Below, one piece after another: positions 8,460 through 16,331 of a stretch of 38,959 nucleotides of DNA (positions are counted from its first letter, which is position 1; each line of letters opens with the position of its first letter). A program made the translations under genes and the position numbers. This DNA comes from Alphaproteobacteria bacterium (GTDB lineage Bacteria; Pseudomonadota; Alphaproteobacteria; JAJFIK01), in contig JANQLJ010000031.1 in assembly GCA_028280665.1 (NCBI GenBank), positions 1-38,959 on the forward strand. The letters are read 5' to 3'. Under the pieces are notes generated by a model that worked only from the letters and a program-made list of their open reading frames with translations, had not been told where the DNA came from and ran no database searches.

Positions 8460-8891
8460 TTATTCCCGGGGCCGCAGATCGGCCTGAATCCGCTCGATCT
8501 CAACGCCCACGCTGGCGGCGGAGTCGATGGCGGCGAGCTTTTCAATGCGCACCCGCGCCACTTGAACGCGGGCGTCTTCCAGGCAGCGCGCGGCGACAAG
8601 TTCGGCAAGGGTCTCGACAAGGCGCACATGGCCCGCGTCCACAATGTCCCGCACCCCTTGCACCACCTCGTGGTAGTCCACCACGTGCTCAAGCTGGTCC
8701 CCTTGCGGGGGCCCGGCATCGGTCACCGTCAGGTCGATATTGATGCGGACCGGTTGGCTGCGCCCTTCCTCGTGGCGGAAGACGCCGATATGGGCGTCGA
8801 GCCGAAGATCGCGAATGAAGACGTGGCGCACGGCCTGAGCCGCATCGGCGATCTTGAGCGGGATGACGCTTTGGGCTTCGGGTTTGGTCAT
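8460..8891 (-). CDS. folB: Dihydroneopterin aldolase
   Basis: A 143-aa cytoplasmic enzyme of folate synthesis that cleaves 7,8-dihydroneopterin to 6-hydroxymethyl-dihydropterin and glycolaldehyde. 'FIRDLRLDAHIGVF' with a nearby glutamate, 'VDYHEVV', 'LVETLAELVA' and the catalytic-lysine motif 'VRIEKLAAI' are all in place. The start is taken as the ATG complementary to 8889-8891; an earlier ATG adds 12 residues. It is divergent from a FolM/PTR1-like reductase and near a PTPS-fold gene, which makes this a small pterin group. Confidence 0.9.
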   Translation of the reverse strand: MTKPEAQSVIPLKIADAAQAVRHVFIRDLRLDAHIGVFRHEEGRSQPVRINIDLTVTDAGPPQGDQLEHVVDYHEVVQGVRDIVDAGHVRLVETLAELVAARCLEDARVQVARVRIEKLAAIDSAASVGVEIERIQADLRPRE

Positions 8892-9025
8892 GGCGCGCGG
8901 GCTCTCCCGGTGGGCTTGGCCGCGCACTCTAGGGGCCTAGCGCCCGGATGCCAACATTTGAGGCTAATACTTGCCGGGTCCGGCCCCATGCGGCATAGGG
9001 AGGCCTCTAAGCGAAGGAGCCCTTT

Positions 9026-9778
9026 ATGCCCGCATGTCTCGTTACCGGAGCCGCCCGCCGGATCGGCGCGGGGCTTGTGCGGGCCCTTGTGGGCGAAGGC
9101 TGGACCGTTGCCGCACACTACAACAGCTCCGCCAATGAGGCGGAGGCACTGGCCGTGGAGCTGGGCGCGCAGGTCAAACCGGTCAAGGCGGACCTTGGGA
9201 ACGATGCCGACGTGGCGGGCCTTGTAACTGCGGCGGCGCAGGCGGCGGGCGAGCCCTTGTCGCTTCTCGTCAACAACGCGTCATTGTTTGCGGAAGACCG
9301 CGCGGGCCGCCTCGATGAAGGGCAGTGGGACCGGCACATGCAGATCAATTTAAAGGCGCCCGCCTTTCTCGCTCAGGCTTTCGCGGACCAGGTGCCTGAA
9401 GGCACGACCGGGCTTGTGGTCAACCTGCTCGACCAGAAACTATGGAACCTCAATCCGGATTTCTTTTCCTACACTGTTTCAAAGGCGGGCTTGCACGCGG
9501 TCACCGAGATGCTGGCCATGGCGCTGGCGCCGCGGGTACGCGTCTGCGGCATCGCGCCGGGGATCGTTTTGCCGAGCACCTATCAAAGCGAAGAACACTT
9601 CAAGCGGGTCCGCAATATGAACCCGCTCGGCCGTGGCGCGGTGGTCGAGGACATCTGCCGCGCGCTTTTGTTTCTGGTGGAAAGCCCCGCGATCACCGGT
9701 GAGACGATCATTGTCGATGGTGGGCAACATCTGGAAGGCCATCCGCGCGATGTGCTCTACGCCGAGCCGCAAAAATGA
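9026..9778 (+). CDS. SDR oxidoreductase, FolM/pteridine-reductase-like
   Basis: A 250-aa short-chain dehydrogenase. The cofactor motif is 'TGAARRIG', where the arginine replacing the usual glycine pattern is typical of pteridine reductase PTR1 and E. coli FolM. 'LLVNNAS' and the catalytic pair in 'YTVSK' (Y149, K153) are present, and 'TGETIIVDGGQHL' ends the fold. Such enzymes reduce dihydropterins with NADPH, for example dihydromonapterin to tetrahydromonapterin. The ATG at 9026 has a ribosome site (AAGGAG) at a good distance. Divergent folB and a convergent PTPS-like gene support a pterin substrate, though direct proof is absent. The stop directly abuts the stop of the following gene. Confidence 0.85.
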   Translation: MPACLVTGAARRIGAGLVRALVGEGWTVAAHYNSSANEAEALAVELGAQVKPVKADLGNDADVAGLVTAAAQAAGEPLSLLVNNASLFAEDRAGRLDEGQWDRHMQINLKAPAFLAQAFADQVPEGTTGLVVNLLDQKLWNLNPDFFSYTVSKAGLHAVTEMLAMALAPRVRVCGIAPGIVLPSTYQSEEHFKRVRNMNPLGRGAVVEDICRALLFLVESPAITGETIIVDGGQHLEGHPRDVLYAEPQK

Positions 9779-10153
9779 TTAGCCCGCGAGCGTATAAGTG
9801 CAGGCCTCGCCGCAAGTGGGGCGCTTGACGGCAACCCGCGTCAGCCCGGGGAAATCCGTCTTCAGTTTTTCCGCAATCCAAATGGCGATGTTTTCGAGGG
9901 ACGGGTTTTCGAGCCCCTCGATCTCGTTCAGATAAGTATGGCACAGGGTTTCACGTAAACCCCCGAGCACGCGGTCGACCTCGTCGAAATCCACCACCCA
10001 GCCATGTTCCGCATCGCGCGCGCCGGCGATAGTCACGTCCACTTCGAACGAATGCCCGTGCACCCGTGCATAGCGGTGACCCTCGCCCATTTGGGGGAAG
10101 TGGTGCGCGGCTTCAAAAGTGAACCGCTTGGTGATTTCAAAGGTGCCACTCAT
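9779..10153 (-). CDS. QueD/PTPS-family protein with altered catalytic residues
   Basis: A 124-aa tunnelling-fold protein. Zinc ligands are kept: H17 in 'FEAAHH' and H32/H34 in 'VHGHSF'. However, the catalytic cysteine of E. coli QueD (four residues before HGH) is tyrosine here (Y28), the aspartate of its Asp-His pair is cysteine (C71 in 'LCHTYLN', with H72 kept), and the distal glutamate is not clearly conserved. Substrate-side 'GLENPSLENIAIW' and a C-terminal 'TCGEACTY' are retained. It may be a pterin enzyme with different chemistry from QueD (which makes 6-carboxy-tetrahydropterin for queuosine). No queC, queE or queF is in the window; folB and a pteridine-type reductase are neighbours. 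Automatic annotation would call it QueD. Confidence 0.82.
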   Translation of the reverse strand: MSGTFEITKRFTFEAAHHFPQMGEGHRYARVHGHSFEVDVTIAGARDAEHGWVVDFDEVDRVLGGLRETLCHTYLNEIEGLENPSLENIAIWIAEKLKTDFPGLTRVAVKRPTCGEACTYTLAG

Positions 10154-10165
10154 GGGTCCAAACCA

Positions 10166-11170
10166 TTACGCCGGGGCCGCCGGGCCGCCGTTCTGAAACA
10201 AAATGAATATGAAGGCAACATAGGCCATCAGAAAGACCACGCCCGACAGCCGTCCGATCCGGCCCTTGGACAGCACGTAAGGCAGGATCAACAAGGCGGT
10301 TCCGAGCAAGACCCACAGCTCGAACGTTTTGAATTCCTGATCGATGGCGATCGGCATTCCATTGGTGGGAACGGCGACCAGGGTCGTAAACCCCATGATC
10401 GCGAGCAGATTAAAGAGGTTGCTGCCGATGACATTACCGATGGCGACGGCGGAGTGGCGATGGAACGCGGCAACCAGGCTGGTCGCCAGCTCGGGCAAAG
10501 ATGTGCCCAGCGCGATGACCGTGAGGCCGATGATCGACGGTGCAACACCCATGCGCTCGGCAAGGTCCTGACCGCCCAGGACACTGTAGTGGGCGCCGGC
10601 GGGAAGCCCGATAATGGCGAGCAGAATGAGCACCGCAATGCCGAATGCGGATTTCGGCAGGCCGCTCATCTGTTCGACTTCCTCGACTTCTTCAAGGGCG
10701 AAGTCGCTGTCGCTGGCGCGGGAGGCGCGCAGCCCCGTATAGGCAAGGTAAAGCGAGATCAGAAGAAACAGCACGATGCCTTCGGTGAGCGTAAAGGCAA
10801 GGTCCCATGCGAAATACATGAACAGCAGCGTCGCGCCGACCATCATCACCGCATTGCGCCGGATCAGCGGCTGGTCGGCGAGAATGGGAAAGATCAGCGC
10901 GGGAACGCCGAGCACCAGCAGCACGTTCGCGACATTACTTCCCACCACATTACCGACGGCAATCCCGATCGCTTCGGGCCCTGCCAGCGCAGCCTGAATG
11001 CCGATGACGAGCTCGGGCGCCGACGTGCCGAACGCGACAATCGTCAGGCCGGTAAAAAGAGCCGGAATGCGCAACCGCTTTGCCAGCGCCACCGAACCGC
11101 GCACGAGGAAATCGCCGCAAACAAGTAGGACAAGAAGCCCGCCGATCACGTAGGCCAGACTGGTTGCCAT
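10166..11170 (-). CDS. Calcium/sodium antiporter, CaCA family (YrbG-like)
   Basis: A 334-aa inner-membrane exchanger with about ten membrane segments in two inverted halves. The alpha-repeat motifs are clear: 'AFGTSAPELVIGI' with 'GNVVGSNVANVLLVLG' in the first half and 'ALGTSLPELATSLVAAF' with 'GNVIGSNLFNLLAIMG' in the second. The glutamates in the two P-E-L motifs bind the cation. An acidic loop between halves ('SDSDFALEEVEEVEQ') may sense or bind calcium. It starts at the ATG complementary to 11168-11170 and lies 12 bp upstream of the PTPS-like gene on the same strand, so the two may share a transcript. Confidence 0.93.
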   Translation of the reverse strand: MATSLAYVIGGLLVLLVCGDFLVRGSVALAKRLRIPALFTGLTIVAFGTSAPELVIGIQAALAGPEAIGIAVGNVVGSNVANVLLVLGVPALIFPILADQPLIRRNAVMMVGATLLFMYFAWDLAFTLTEGIVLFLLISLYLAYTGLRASRASDSDFALEEVEEVEQMSGLPKSAFGIAVLILLAIIGLPAGAHYSVLGGQDLAERMGVAPSIIGLTVIALGTSLPELATSLVAAFHRHSAVAIGNVIGSNLFNLLAIMGFTTLVAVPTNGMPIAIDQEFKTFELWVLLGTALLILPYVLSKGRIGRLSGVVFLMAYVAFIFILFQNGGPAAPA

Positions 11171-11413
11171 CTAGTGCTGTCTCCCGCTGCCGGTAGCTAT
11201 CGGTAAAAGGGCCTTCCTGCCCCCGCGCCGCAGCAGCCCCGCCCCCATGATGCCCAATGGTCCGGCCCGCAAGACCCCGGGCCGCCGCCTGTCATATAAG
11301 AAGCGGCGCGGAAGGACAAAGGATGATTGCGCGCACCTTGCCGCGCCTCAGTGCGCCGCCGTTCCGCCGCCCGCGCAAATCAGATAGTTTGAACGCCGCC
11401 AAAAGGACCCCCG

Positions 11414-13174
11414 ATGCCTGAAGAAGCCTTTCATGCACTACCGTATTTGAGGGAAATCCTCATCTTTCTGGTGGTGGCCGTATTGGTGGTGCCCCTATTC
11501 GGGCGCCTTAAGGTCAGCCCCATTCTGGGGTTTCTGCTTGCGGGGCTTGTCATCGGGCCATTCGGGTTTCGCATCATCAGCGACGCCGAGGAGGTGGGCC
11601 GTTTCGCCGAGCTTGGGGTGGTGTTCCTCTTGTTCAAGGTGGGGCTTGAGCTTTCCCTCGACCGCCTGATCCAGATGCGGCGTTTCGTGTTCGGTATGGG
11701 CAGCCTCCAGGTATTGCTGACGGGCCTCGCGGTCAGCGGCGTCGCCCTTCTCTGGGGTAACGGCACTGCTGCCTCCATCGTCATCGGCTTTGCGCTGGCG
11801 CTTTCCTCCACGGCCATTGTGGTGCGGCTGCTGGTCGAAGGAAACGCCATTGCAACGACCCATGGCCGGGCGAGTTTCTCGGTGTTGCTCTTCCAGGATC
11901 TCGCGGTCGTCCCGATCCTGTTGCTCGTGTCGCTGCTGGGCGGCGCGGGGGAAGGCTCGCTCTGGGGCTCGATTGCCATGGCACTTGGCCGCGCCGCGCT
12001 CGCGGTCGCGGTGATCGCCCTTATTGGCCGCTACGTGCTACGGTCGCTATTCCGCTTTGTCGCCGGGGCAAGGCGCCCGGAAGTCTTCATGGCGATGACA
12101 TTGCTGACGGTGCTGGTCACAGCCGTCGGCACGGCCTATGCCGGCCTTTCCATGGCGCTTGGGGCATTTCTTGCGGGGCTGATGCTTGCGGGCACCGAGT
12201 TCCGTCACCAAATCGAAAGCGACATTGCGCCTTTTGAGGGGCTGCTTCTGGGGCTCTTCTTCATCAGCGTGGGCATGGGCATCAATCTGTTCGTGATCGT
12301 GCCCCAGCTTCCGCTTATCGCCCCGTCGGTCCTGGGGCTGATGATCATCAAAGCGGTTTTCATTATCTGCATCGCCCGGGCTTTCGGGCTTAGTTTTGCG
12401 AACGCGACGCGGTCGGGGATTTTGCTCTCCCAGGCGGGTGAGTTCGCCTTCGTCATTTTTGCGGCGGCCATCATCGCGCCCACCGCCATCCTACCCACTG
12501 AGACCGCCCAGTTCATGACCGTTGTCGCCGCGATCAGCATGATGCTTTCGCCCGCGCTCCCTTTTCTTGCGGAGCGGGCGGGAAGGGTGATCGAAGCGCG
12601 CGGGGCGGCGCGGGCCCAGGACGACAGCGACTTCTCGGGACTCAACGGCCACGTGATCATTGCCGGGTTCGGCCGCGTGGGTCAGACCGTGGCAAAGGTG
12701 CTCGAGGTTGAAGGCATCCCGTACGTGGGCGTGGATACCGACACTCAGCTCGTGGGGCAGTGCCGCGCGGCGGGCGAGTCCGCTTTCTTTGGTGATGGCA
12801 CGCGCGCCGACATTCTCGACCGTCTCGGCATTGGTCAGGCCGGCGCCGTGCTGATCACCATGAACGACACCCATGCGGCGGGCCGGACGCTTTCGGAAAT
12901 ACGCCGCAATTGGCCGGACGTGCCTGTCTTCGTCCGCGCGCGCGATGGGGCCCACCGCGAAGAGTTGCAGTTGCTCGGCGCAACGCACATCGTTCCCGAA
13001 ACCCTTGAGGCAAGTCTTCAGCTTTCGGGCCGCGTGCTCGAGGCCATGGGCACGCCGTCAGAGGCCGTGAATGTGATCATCGAACAATTTCGCGAAAACG
13101 AATACGCGGACCTTGCGGACATTATTGAATCCGCGCCGCCCAGCGCTGACGAGCCGCCCGCGCCGCGAAATTAG
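11414..13174 (+). CDS. CPA2-type cation:proton antiporter with RCK domain (Kef-like)
   Basis: A 586-aa protein: an N-terminal Na+/H+-exchanger domain of about 12 membrane segments (to about residue 385), then a cytoplasmic TrkA-N/RCK domain starting at 'HVIIAGFGRVGQTVAKVLE', a Rossmann fold binding NAD(H). 'GFLLAGLVIGPFG', 'LGVVFLLFKVGLELSLDRL' -type helices and 'FQDLAVVPILLLVSLLGG' are characteristic of KefB/KefC. These proteins export K+ in exchange for protons, often when electrophiles form glutathione adducts. No ancillary KefF/KefG oxidoreductase is adjacent. A ribosome site (AAAGGA) precedes the ATG at 11414. Confidence 0.92.
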   Translation: MPEEAFHALPYLREILIFLVVAVLVVPLFGRLKVSPILGFLLAGLVIGPFGFRIISDAEEVGRFAELGVVFLLFKVGLELSLDRLIQMRRFVFGMGSLQVLLTGLAVSGVALLWGNGTAASIVIGFALALSSTAIVVRLLVEGNAIATTHGRASFSVLLFQDLAVVPILLLVSLLGGAGEGSLWGSIAMALGRAALAVAVIALIGRYVLRSLFRFVAGARRPEVFMAMTLLTVLVTAVGTAYAGLSMALGAFLAGLMLAGTEFRHQIESDIAPFEGLLLGLFFISVGMGINLFVIVPQLPLIAPSVLGLMIIKAVFIICIARAFGLSFANATRSGILLSQAGEFAFVIFAAAIIAPTAILPTETAQFMTVVAAISMMLSPALPFLAERAGRVIEARGAARAQDDSDFSGLNGHVIIAGFGRVGQTVAKVLEVEGIPYVGVDTDTQLVGQCRAAGESAFFGDGTRADILDRLGIGQAGAVLITMNDTHAAGRTLSEIRRNWPDVPVFVRARDGAHREELQLLGATHIVPETLEASLQLSGRVLEAMGTPSEAVNVIIEQFRENEYADLADIIESAPPSADEPPAPRN

Positions 13175-13257
13175 CTTAAATCCGAACAAATCCGTTGCCC
13201 GTATTTTCAGGGCTGCTTGCGAGGATGTCCGCGGAATTTAAGGCAGGAGCGACTCGC

Positions 13258-13755
13258 ATGGATGCGGAGGTTATGGACCGCTCAGGACCGCGGCTTAGTG
13301 AGCCCGTTGAAGAGCTGCTTTCTTATGAAACGGATGAGCGGCGCCTTGTGGGGCGTTTGCTTGCCTATTGGCATTCGATGTGCGATGGGCGCGCGTTCCC
13401 CAGTCTGAAAGACATCGATGCCGACGCGGTCGGCAAAGACTGGCGCTGGGCGTTCATTATCGAGGCGGGCGATTACCGCGCGTTTCCCAACTTCCGTTAC
13501 CTGGGACCCGAGCTCGCGAAGTACTCAGGCGTTTTCCTGGAGGGGCGGGACAGTTTCACAAGCACCTTGCTTGATGTCGCGACCCACAAACTCGACTGCG
13601 TTTACCGCGAAGGCTGCCCCTTGCTGATGGAAGATGTGGTCACGCGGTTTGACGGGCAGCGCCTTATGTTCCGCGCTGTGCTACTGCCGTTGAGCGATGA
13701 TGGTGAGACCATCGATTTCGTACTGGGCGCGGCCAACGGCAAGTTGGAAGACTGA
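13258..13755 (+). CDS. PAS_5-family protein
   Basis: A 165-aa soluble protein. The ATG at 13258 is preferred because AGGAG ends eight bases before it; an in-frame TTG at 13195 would add 21 residues and has no site. The core 'LLAYWHSMCDGRAFPSLKDID', 'WAFIIEAGDYRAFPNFRYLGPEL' and 'ATHKLDCVYREGCPLLMED' pattern is that of the alphaproteobacterial PAS_5 domain (Pfam family from memory), and the protein is nearly all this domain, without an output module. Function is not established; it may be a small sensory or adaptor protein. The 53-aa membrane protein follows 52 bp downstream in the same direction. Confidence 0.8.
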   Translation: MDAEVMDRSGPRLSEPVEELLSYETDERRLVGRLLAYWHSMCDGRAFPSLKDIDADAVGKDWRWAFIIEAGDYRAFPNFRYLGPELAKYSGVFLEGRDSFTSTLLDVATHKLDCVYREGCPLLMEDVVTRFDGQRLMFRAVLLPLSDDGETIDFVLGAANGKLED

Positions 13756-13807
13756 CCCGCAGATCCTTCTGTTTTGCGCAAGCCTCTATTGACGGTTATG
13801 ATTTGCC

Positions 13808-13969
13808 ATGACCGACGAAGACTGGCCGCACTCACGTTTTTCCGAATATCTTGCCCGGTTTTGGCACCGGTTCCGGCAATGGATCGATGTGCCGGCGATT
13901 ATCGGGATCGCATTGATCTTTGCCTTTGCGATCTGGTTCGTGCGCCACTACGCCGTTGAGGTCAGCTAG
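13808..13969 (+). CDS. 53-aa single-span membrane protein, unknown
   Basis: ATG at 13808 to TAG at 13967-13969 encodes 53 residues: an acidic start 'MTDEDWPHSRF', an amphipathic aromatic/arginine segment ('FWHRFRQWIDV'), one hydrophobic helix from about residue 28 to 45 ('VPAIIGIALIFAFAIWF') and a short tail. The amphipathic-plus-TM layout and codon use comparable to neighbouring genes support translation. There is no strong ribosome site. It follows the PAS_5 gene by 52 bp and overlaps the convergent secreted-protein gene by eight bases at their 3' ends. I do not recognise a family. Confidence 0.6.
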   Translation: MTDEDWPHSRFSEYLARFWHRFRQWIDVPAIIGIALIFAFAIWFVRHYAVEVS

Positions 13970-14270
13970 TGACGTCGCCGCGCCAGTTCTGAGAGCGGGC
14001 CTCGCTCCTCACTTCGTTTATGATGTCCGCCGTCAGCCATTCCTCAATATCAATCGGCCCGGCAAAGGTCTCCTCGCGCCCGGTCCGCGTTGCGGTAATG
14101 GTGAAAACCTCACAGATAATGGGCAGGCCGTAATTTTCTTCGACCGGTCCGAGCTGTTCTTCGGTACAGGGCTGTGTTCCTGCGCGGGCAAGGTCGGCGC
14201 CGGTGATCAGCGCCGTGCCGAGAAAAAGCCCGGCAACGCACAGTATGTTGCGAAAAAATGCAGTGTTCAT
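13962..14270 (-). CDS. Small secreted protein, unknown
   Basis: A 102-aa protein. The ATG complementary to 14268-14270 has GGGAG six to ten bases upstream; the longer frame upstream has no site. Residues 1-31 form a classical signal peptide (positive start 'FFRN', hydrophobic 'ILCVAGLFLGTALITG', probable cleavage after 'ARA'). The mature part is about 70 residues with two cysteines (in 'QPCTEEQ' and 'IICEVFTIT') that could form a disulfide in the periplasm, then 'EEWLTADIINEVRSEARSQ', likely helical. No family recognised. It is convergent with the 53-aa membrane protein and overlaps it by eight bases. Confidence 0.72.
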   Translation of the reverse strand: MNTAFFRNILCVAGLFLGTALITGADLARAGTQPCTEEQLGPVEENYGLPIICEVFTITATRTGREETFAGPIDIEEWLTADIINEVRSEARSQNWRGDVTS

Positions 14271-14378
14271 GTCGGTCTCCCTGACCAGCCCCACTAATAC
14301 TTCAGGAGTAAAATTCAGAAGCGAACTTGGGGTTGTCTCATGCGGGACGGGTTGGGGGAAGCCGCCCAGCACCTGAAG

Positions 14379-14407
14379 AATAGGTGCGGGCGCGCCCGCG
14401 CCCTATT
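14379..14407. repeat. GC-rich palindrome with AT flanks
   Basis: The inner 14 bases GCGGGCGCGCCCGC are a perfect palindrome flanked by AATAGG (14379-14384) and CCTATT (14402-14407), giving a long near-perfect hairpin in the gap between the secreted-protein gene and the MFS gene. No clear T-tail, so a terminator role is uncertain; an operator or structured leader is possible. Confidence 0.45.
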
Positions 14408-14468
14408 TAAATGACGGTAAGATTGGGGCACAGACGCGTGAGAAGCATTTCAATTTGGTAAGAAACCA

Positions 14469-14485
14469 GCGTGCGGAGCGCACGC
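14469..14485. promoter_or_regulatory. Perfect hairpin upstream of MFS gene
   Basis: GCGTGCG (14469-14475), GAG, CGCACGC (14479-14485) form a perfect 7-bp stem with a 3-nt loop, 66 bases before the likely MFS start. It could be an operator or a leader hairpin. No regulator gene is adjacent. Confidence 0.4.
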
Positions 14486-14551
14486 TTCGCCTATGGAGCG
14501 GGTCCTCCAGATGCGTTAAGACGGGGCACCCGTACCTCCAAACCGGCTGCA

Positions 14552-15874
14552 ATGCGAATGCCGCAATCGACGGAAATCAAAACCGCCCAGGATTGGGCCC
14601 GGCAAAATAAAACCGCGCGGCGCGTTTCCTACGCCTTGATTTTGGGGTGCATGGTGACCTTTGCCATGGGCCAGACCATACTCTTTACGCTGCTGGGGCC
14701 GCTGGGACGGGAGATCGGGCTGCAGGAATATCAGGTCGGGCTGATCACCACGTGCTCGGGGCTCGCCATGGCCCTGATCCAGCCGGTCTGGGGGCGGCGG
14801 TCCGATCATTGGGGGCGCAAGGCGGTGATCGTGTTCGGGCTGATCGCCTACGGGCTCACCACCATTCTTTTTACGTACTTTGTGCAGATCGGGCTTTGGG
14901 GATGGGTCGCGCCCTTGCCGCTGTTTGGCATGTTGGTGATAGCGCGGGTTCTCTATGCGCTTACCTCTAGCGGTATTCAGCCCGCCGCGTCCGCCTTCGT
15001 TGCCGACACCACCGAGGGCCGCGAGCGGACGCAAGGCCTCGCGCTTGTTGGCGCGGCGGCCGGCGTCGGCACCGCCGCGGGGCCTGTGCTGGGCGCATCG
15101 CTTGTGGGGATCGGCGTGCTGGTGCCGCTCTACACCGCGGCGGGTCTTGCGCTTGTCATGGGAACGACCGCGCTGCTGTTCCTAAGAGAGCCACCGGCTC
15201 ATGTGCGGGCGACGCCCAAGAACCGGCTGCGTGTGCTTGACACTCGTATCTTGCCGTACCTCATCATCACGCTGTTTCTGCTGACCGCGGCGGCGGGGAC
15301 CTATCAGACCGCTGCTTTCTACGTGCAGGACCGGCTGAGCACCGGAACCGCCGGGACCGCGCAACTGGTGGGCTGGGCCATGGGGGCAGCGGCCATCGTG
15401 ACGATCCTGACCCAAGGGGTGGTGGTGCAGTGGCTCAAGCCCGCGCCCGCGGTGCTGGTGCGCGTGGGCCTTTTGATCGGCACCACGGCGTTCATTTTCC
15501 TGAGCTACACCAAGGCCTATGAGGGCCTCGTCTTCGGCTACATGATCATGGGGGTGAGCGTCGGGCTTTTGAACCCGGGGCTGTTGTCGGCCGCCTCGCT
15601 GAGCGTCGGGGCGGACGAACAAGGCGCGGTGGCGGGGCTCGTGGGCTCAGCCATGTCGGCGGGATTTATATTTGGACCCGCCCTTGGCGCGGGGCTGTAC
15701 GAGTACGGACAGATCGTGCCCCTGCAAGTGAACGCGGTGATAATGGGCGTGATGCTAGTGGGCTCGCTGTTCCTTGCCTTTGGGCCAAGAAGCGCGCATC
15801 TGGAACAGCCGGGGAGGGGCCGCCCGCCCGCCAAGGGAAGCGGCCACCCGCAAGGCTTTGAAGGCCTGCGCTAG
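14552..15874 (+). CDS. MFS transporter
   Basis: About 440 aa from the ATG at 14552 (a second ATG follows two codons later); a GTG at 14471 would add 27 residues rich in arginine that do not look native. Twelve hydrophobic segments are visible. The MFS loop 2-3 motif appears as 'GRRSDHWGRKAVIVFG' and the helix-5 antiporter-like motif as 'GAAAGVGTAAGPVLGASL', suggesting a drug:H+ antiporter-like exporter. The C-terminal tail after 'FLAFGPRS' is hydrophilic and proline/glycine-rich. Substrate cannot be told. The gene has no clear ribosome site, so its start is uncertain. Confidence 0.85.
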   Translation: MRMPQSTEIKTAQDWARQNKTARRVSYALILGCMVTFAMGQTILFTLLGPLGREIGLQEYQVGLITTCSGLAMALIQPVWGRRSDHWGRKAVIVFGLIAYGLTTILFTYFVQIGLWGWVAPLPLFGMLVIARVLYALTSSGIQPAASAFVADTTEGRERTQGLALVGAAAGVGTAAGPVLGASLVGIGVLVPLYTAAGLALVMGTTALLFLREPPAHVRATPKNRLRVLDTRILPYLIITLFLLTAAAGTYQTAAFYVQDRLSTGTAGTAQLVGWAMGAAAIVTILTQGVVVQWLKPAPAVLVRVGLLIGTTAFIFLSYTKAYEGLVFGYMIMGVSVGLLNPGLLSAASLSVGADEQGAVAGLVGSAMSAGFIFGPALGAGLYEYGQIVPLQVNAVIMGVMLVGSLFLAFGPRSAHLEQPGRGRPPAKGSGHPQGFEGLR

Positions 15875-15882
15875 AGCGGGTT

Positions 15883-16086
15883 TTAGAGCGGTTTGATGTT
15901 CACCGCTTTGGGGCCGCGCTGGTCGGGCTCAACCTCGAACTCGACTTTCTGATCGCGGTCCAGGGTTCTGAGGCCCGATGCCTCGACGGCGGAGATGTGC
16001 ACGAACACATCCTTCGAGCCGTCCTCCGGCGAGATAAAGCCGTAGCCCTTTGTGGTGTTGAAGAATTTCACGGTGCCGGTCGTCAT
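15883..16086 (-). CDS. Cold-shock protein, copy 1
   Basis: A 67-aa single-domain CspA-type protein. The ATG complementary to 16084-16086 has GAAGGAA upstream; a start 18 bases earlier would add six residues. RNP1 is 'KGYGFI' and RNP2 'VFVHIS', the aromatic nucleic-acid-binding face of the five-stranded OB-fold. Such proteins bind single-stranded RNA or DNA and act as RNA chaperones. It lies about 245 bp downstream of the second copy in the same direction, with a terminator between them, so each has its own promoter. It converges on the MFS gene. Confidence 0.95.
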   Translation of the reverse strand: MTTGTVKFFNTTKGYGFISPEDGSKDVFVHISAVEASGLRTLDRDQKVEFEVEPDQRGPKAVNIKPL

Positions 16087-16136
16087 GACGGGTTCCTTCT
16101 GCAAGTCGAAAGCCCGCCCGCCGCCACGCGCGGCCC

Positions 16137-16148
16137 GCGGGGTGAAGC
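16137..16148 (-). promoter_or_regulatory. Shared leader element upstream of csp copy 1
   Basis: The minus strand reads GCTTCACCCCGC, identical to 16588-16599 before the other csp gene, and lies about 50 bases upstream of the start codon in both. GC-rich sequence capable of pairing follows it in each leader. Confidence 0.5.
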
Positions 16149-16273
16149 AAAACCCACGTCATTCCGAAAAGCGGGATATCCAGCCCGGGACTGGTAGGTC
16201 AGATCACGGAGGCGCTTTTAACACTTTTCCCCCTGAGGGGGTAGGGGGGCGGTAGGGGCCCATGCTGCGGCGC

Positions 16274-16305
16274 AAAGAAAAAGGCCGCCCCGCAAGGGGA
16301 CGGCC
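16274..16305 (-). terminator. Rho-independent terminator after csp copy 2
   Basis: On the minus strand GGCCGTCCCC, a four-base loop TTGC and GGGGCGGCC form a stem with one bulged base, followed by TTTTTCTTT. It starts about 27 bases after the stop of the second csp gene and separates it from copy 1. Confidence 0.85.
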
Positions 16306-16331
16306 CGTAACTTCAGTCAAACAGATGCCGC

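Noticed and set aside
16158-16183. Single GTCATTCC...ATCCAG repeat unit
   Set aside because: It resembles common intergenic palindromes, but the central arms pair poorly and only one copy is seen.
16211-16260. C- and G-run palindrome as terminator of csp copy 1 or 2
   Set aside because: The T-run lies on the wrong side of the stem for either strand, and a proper terminator occurs at 16274-16305.
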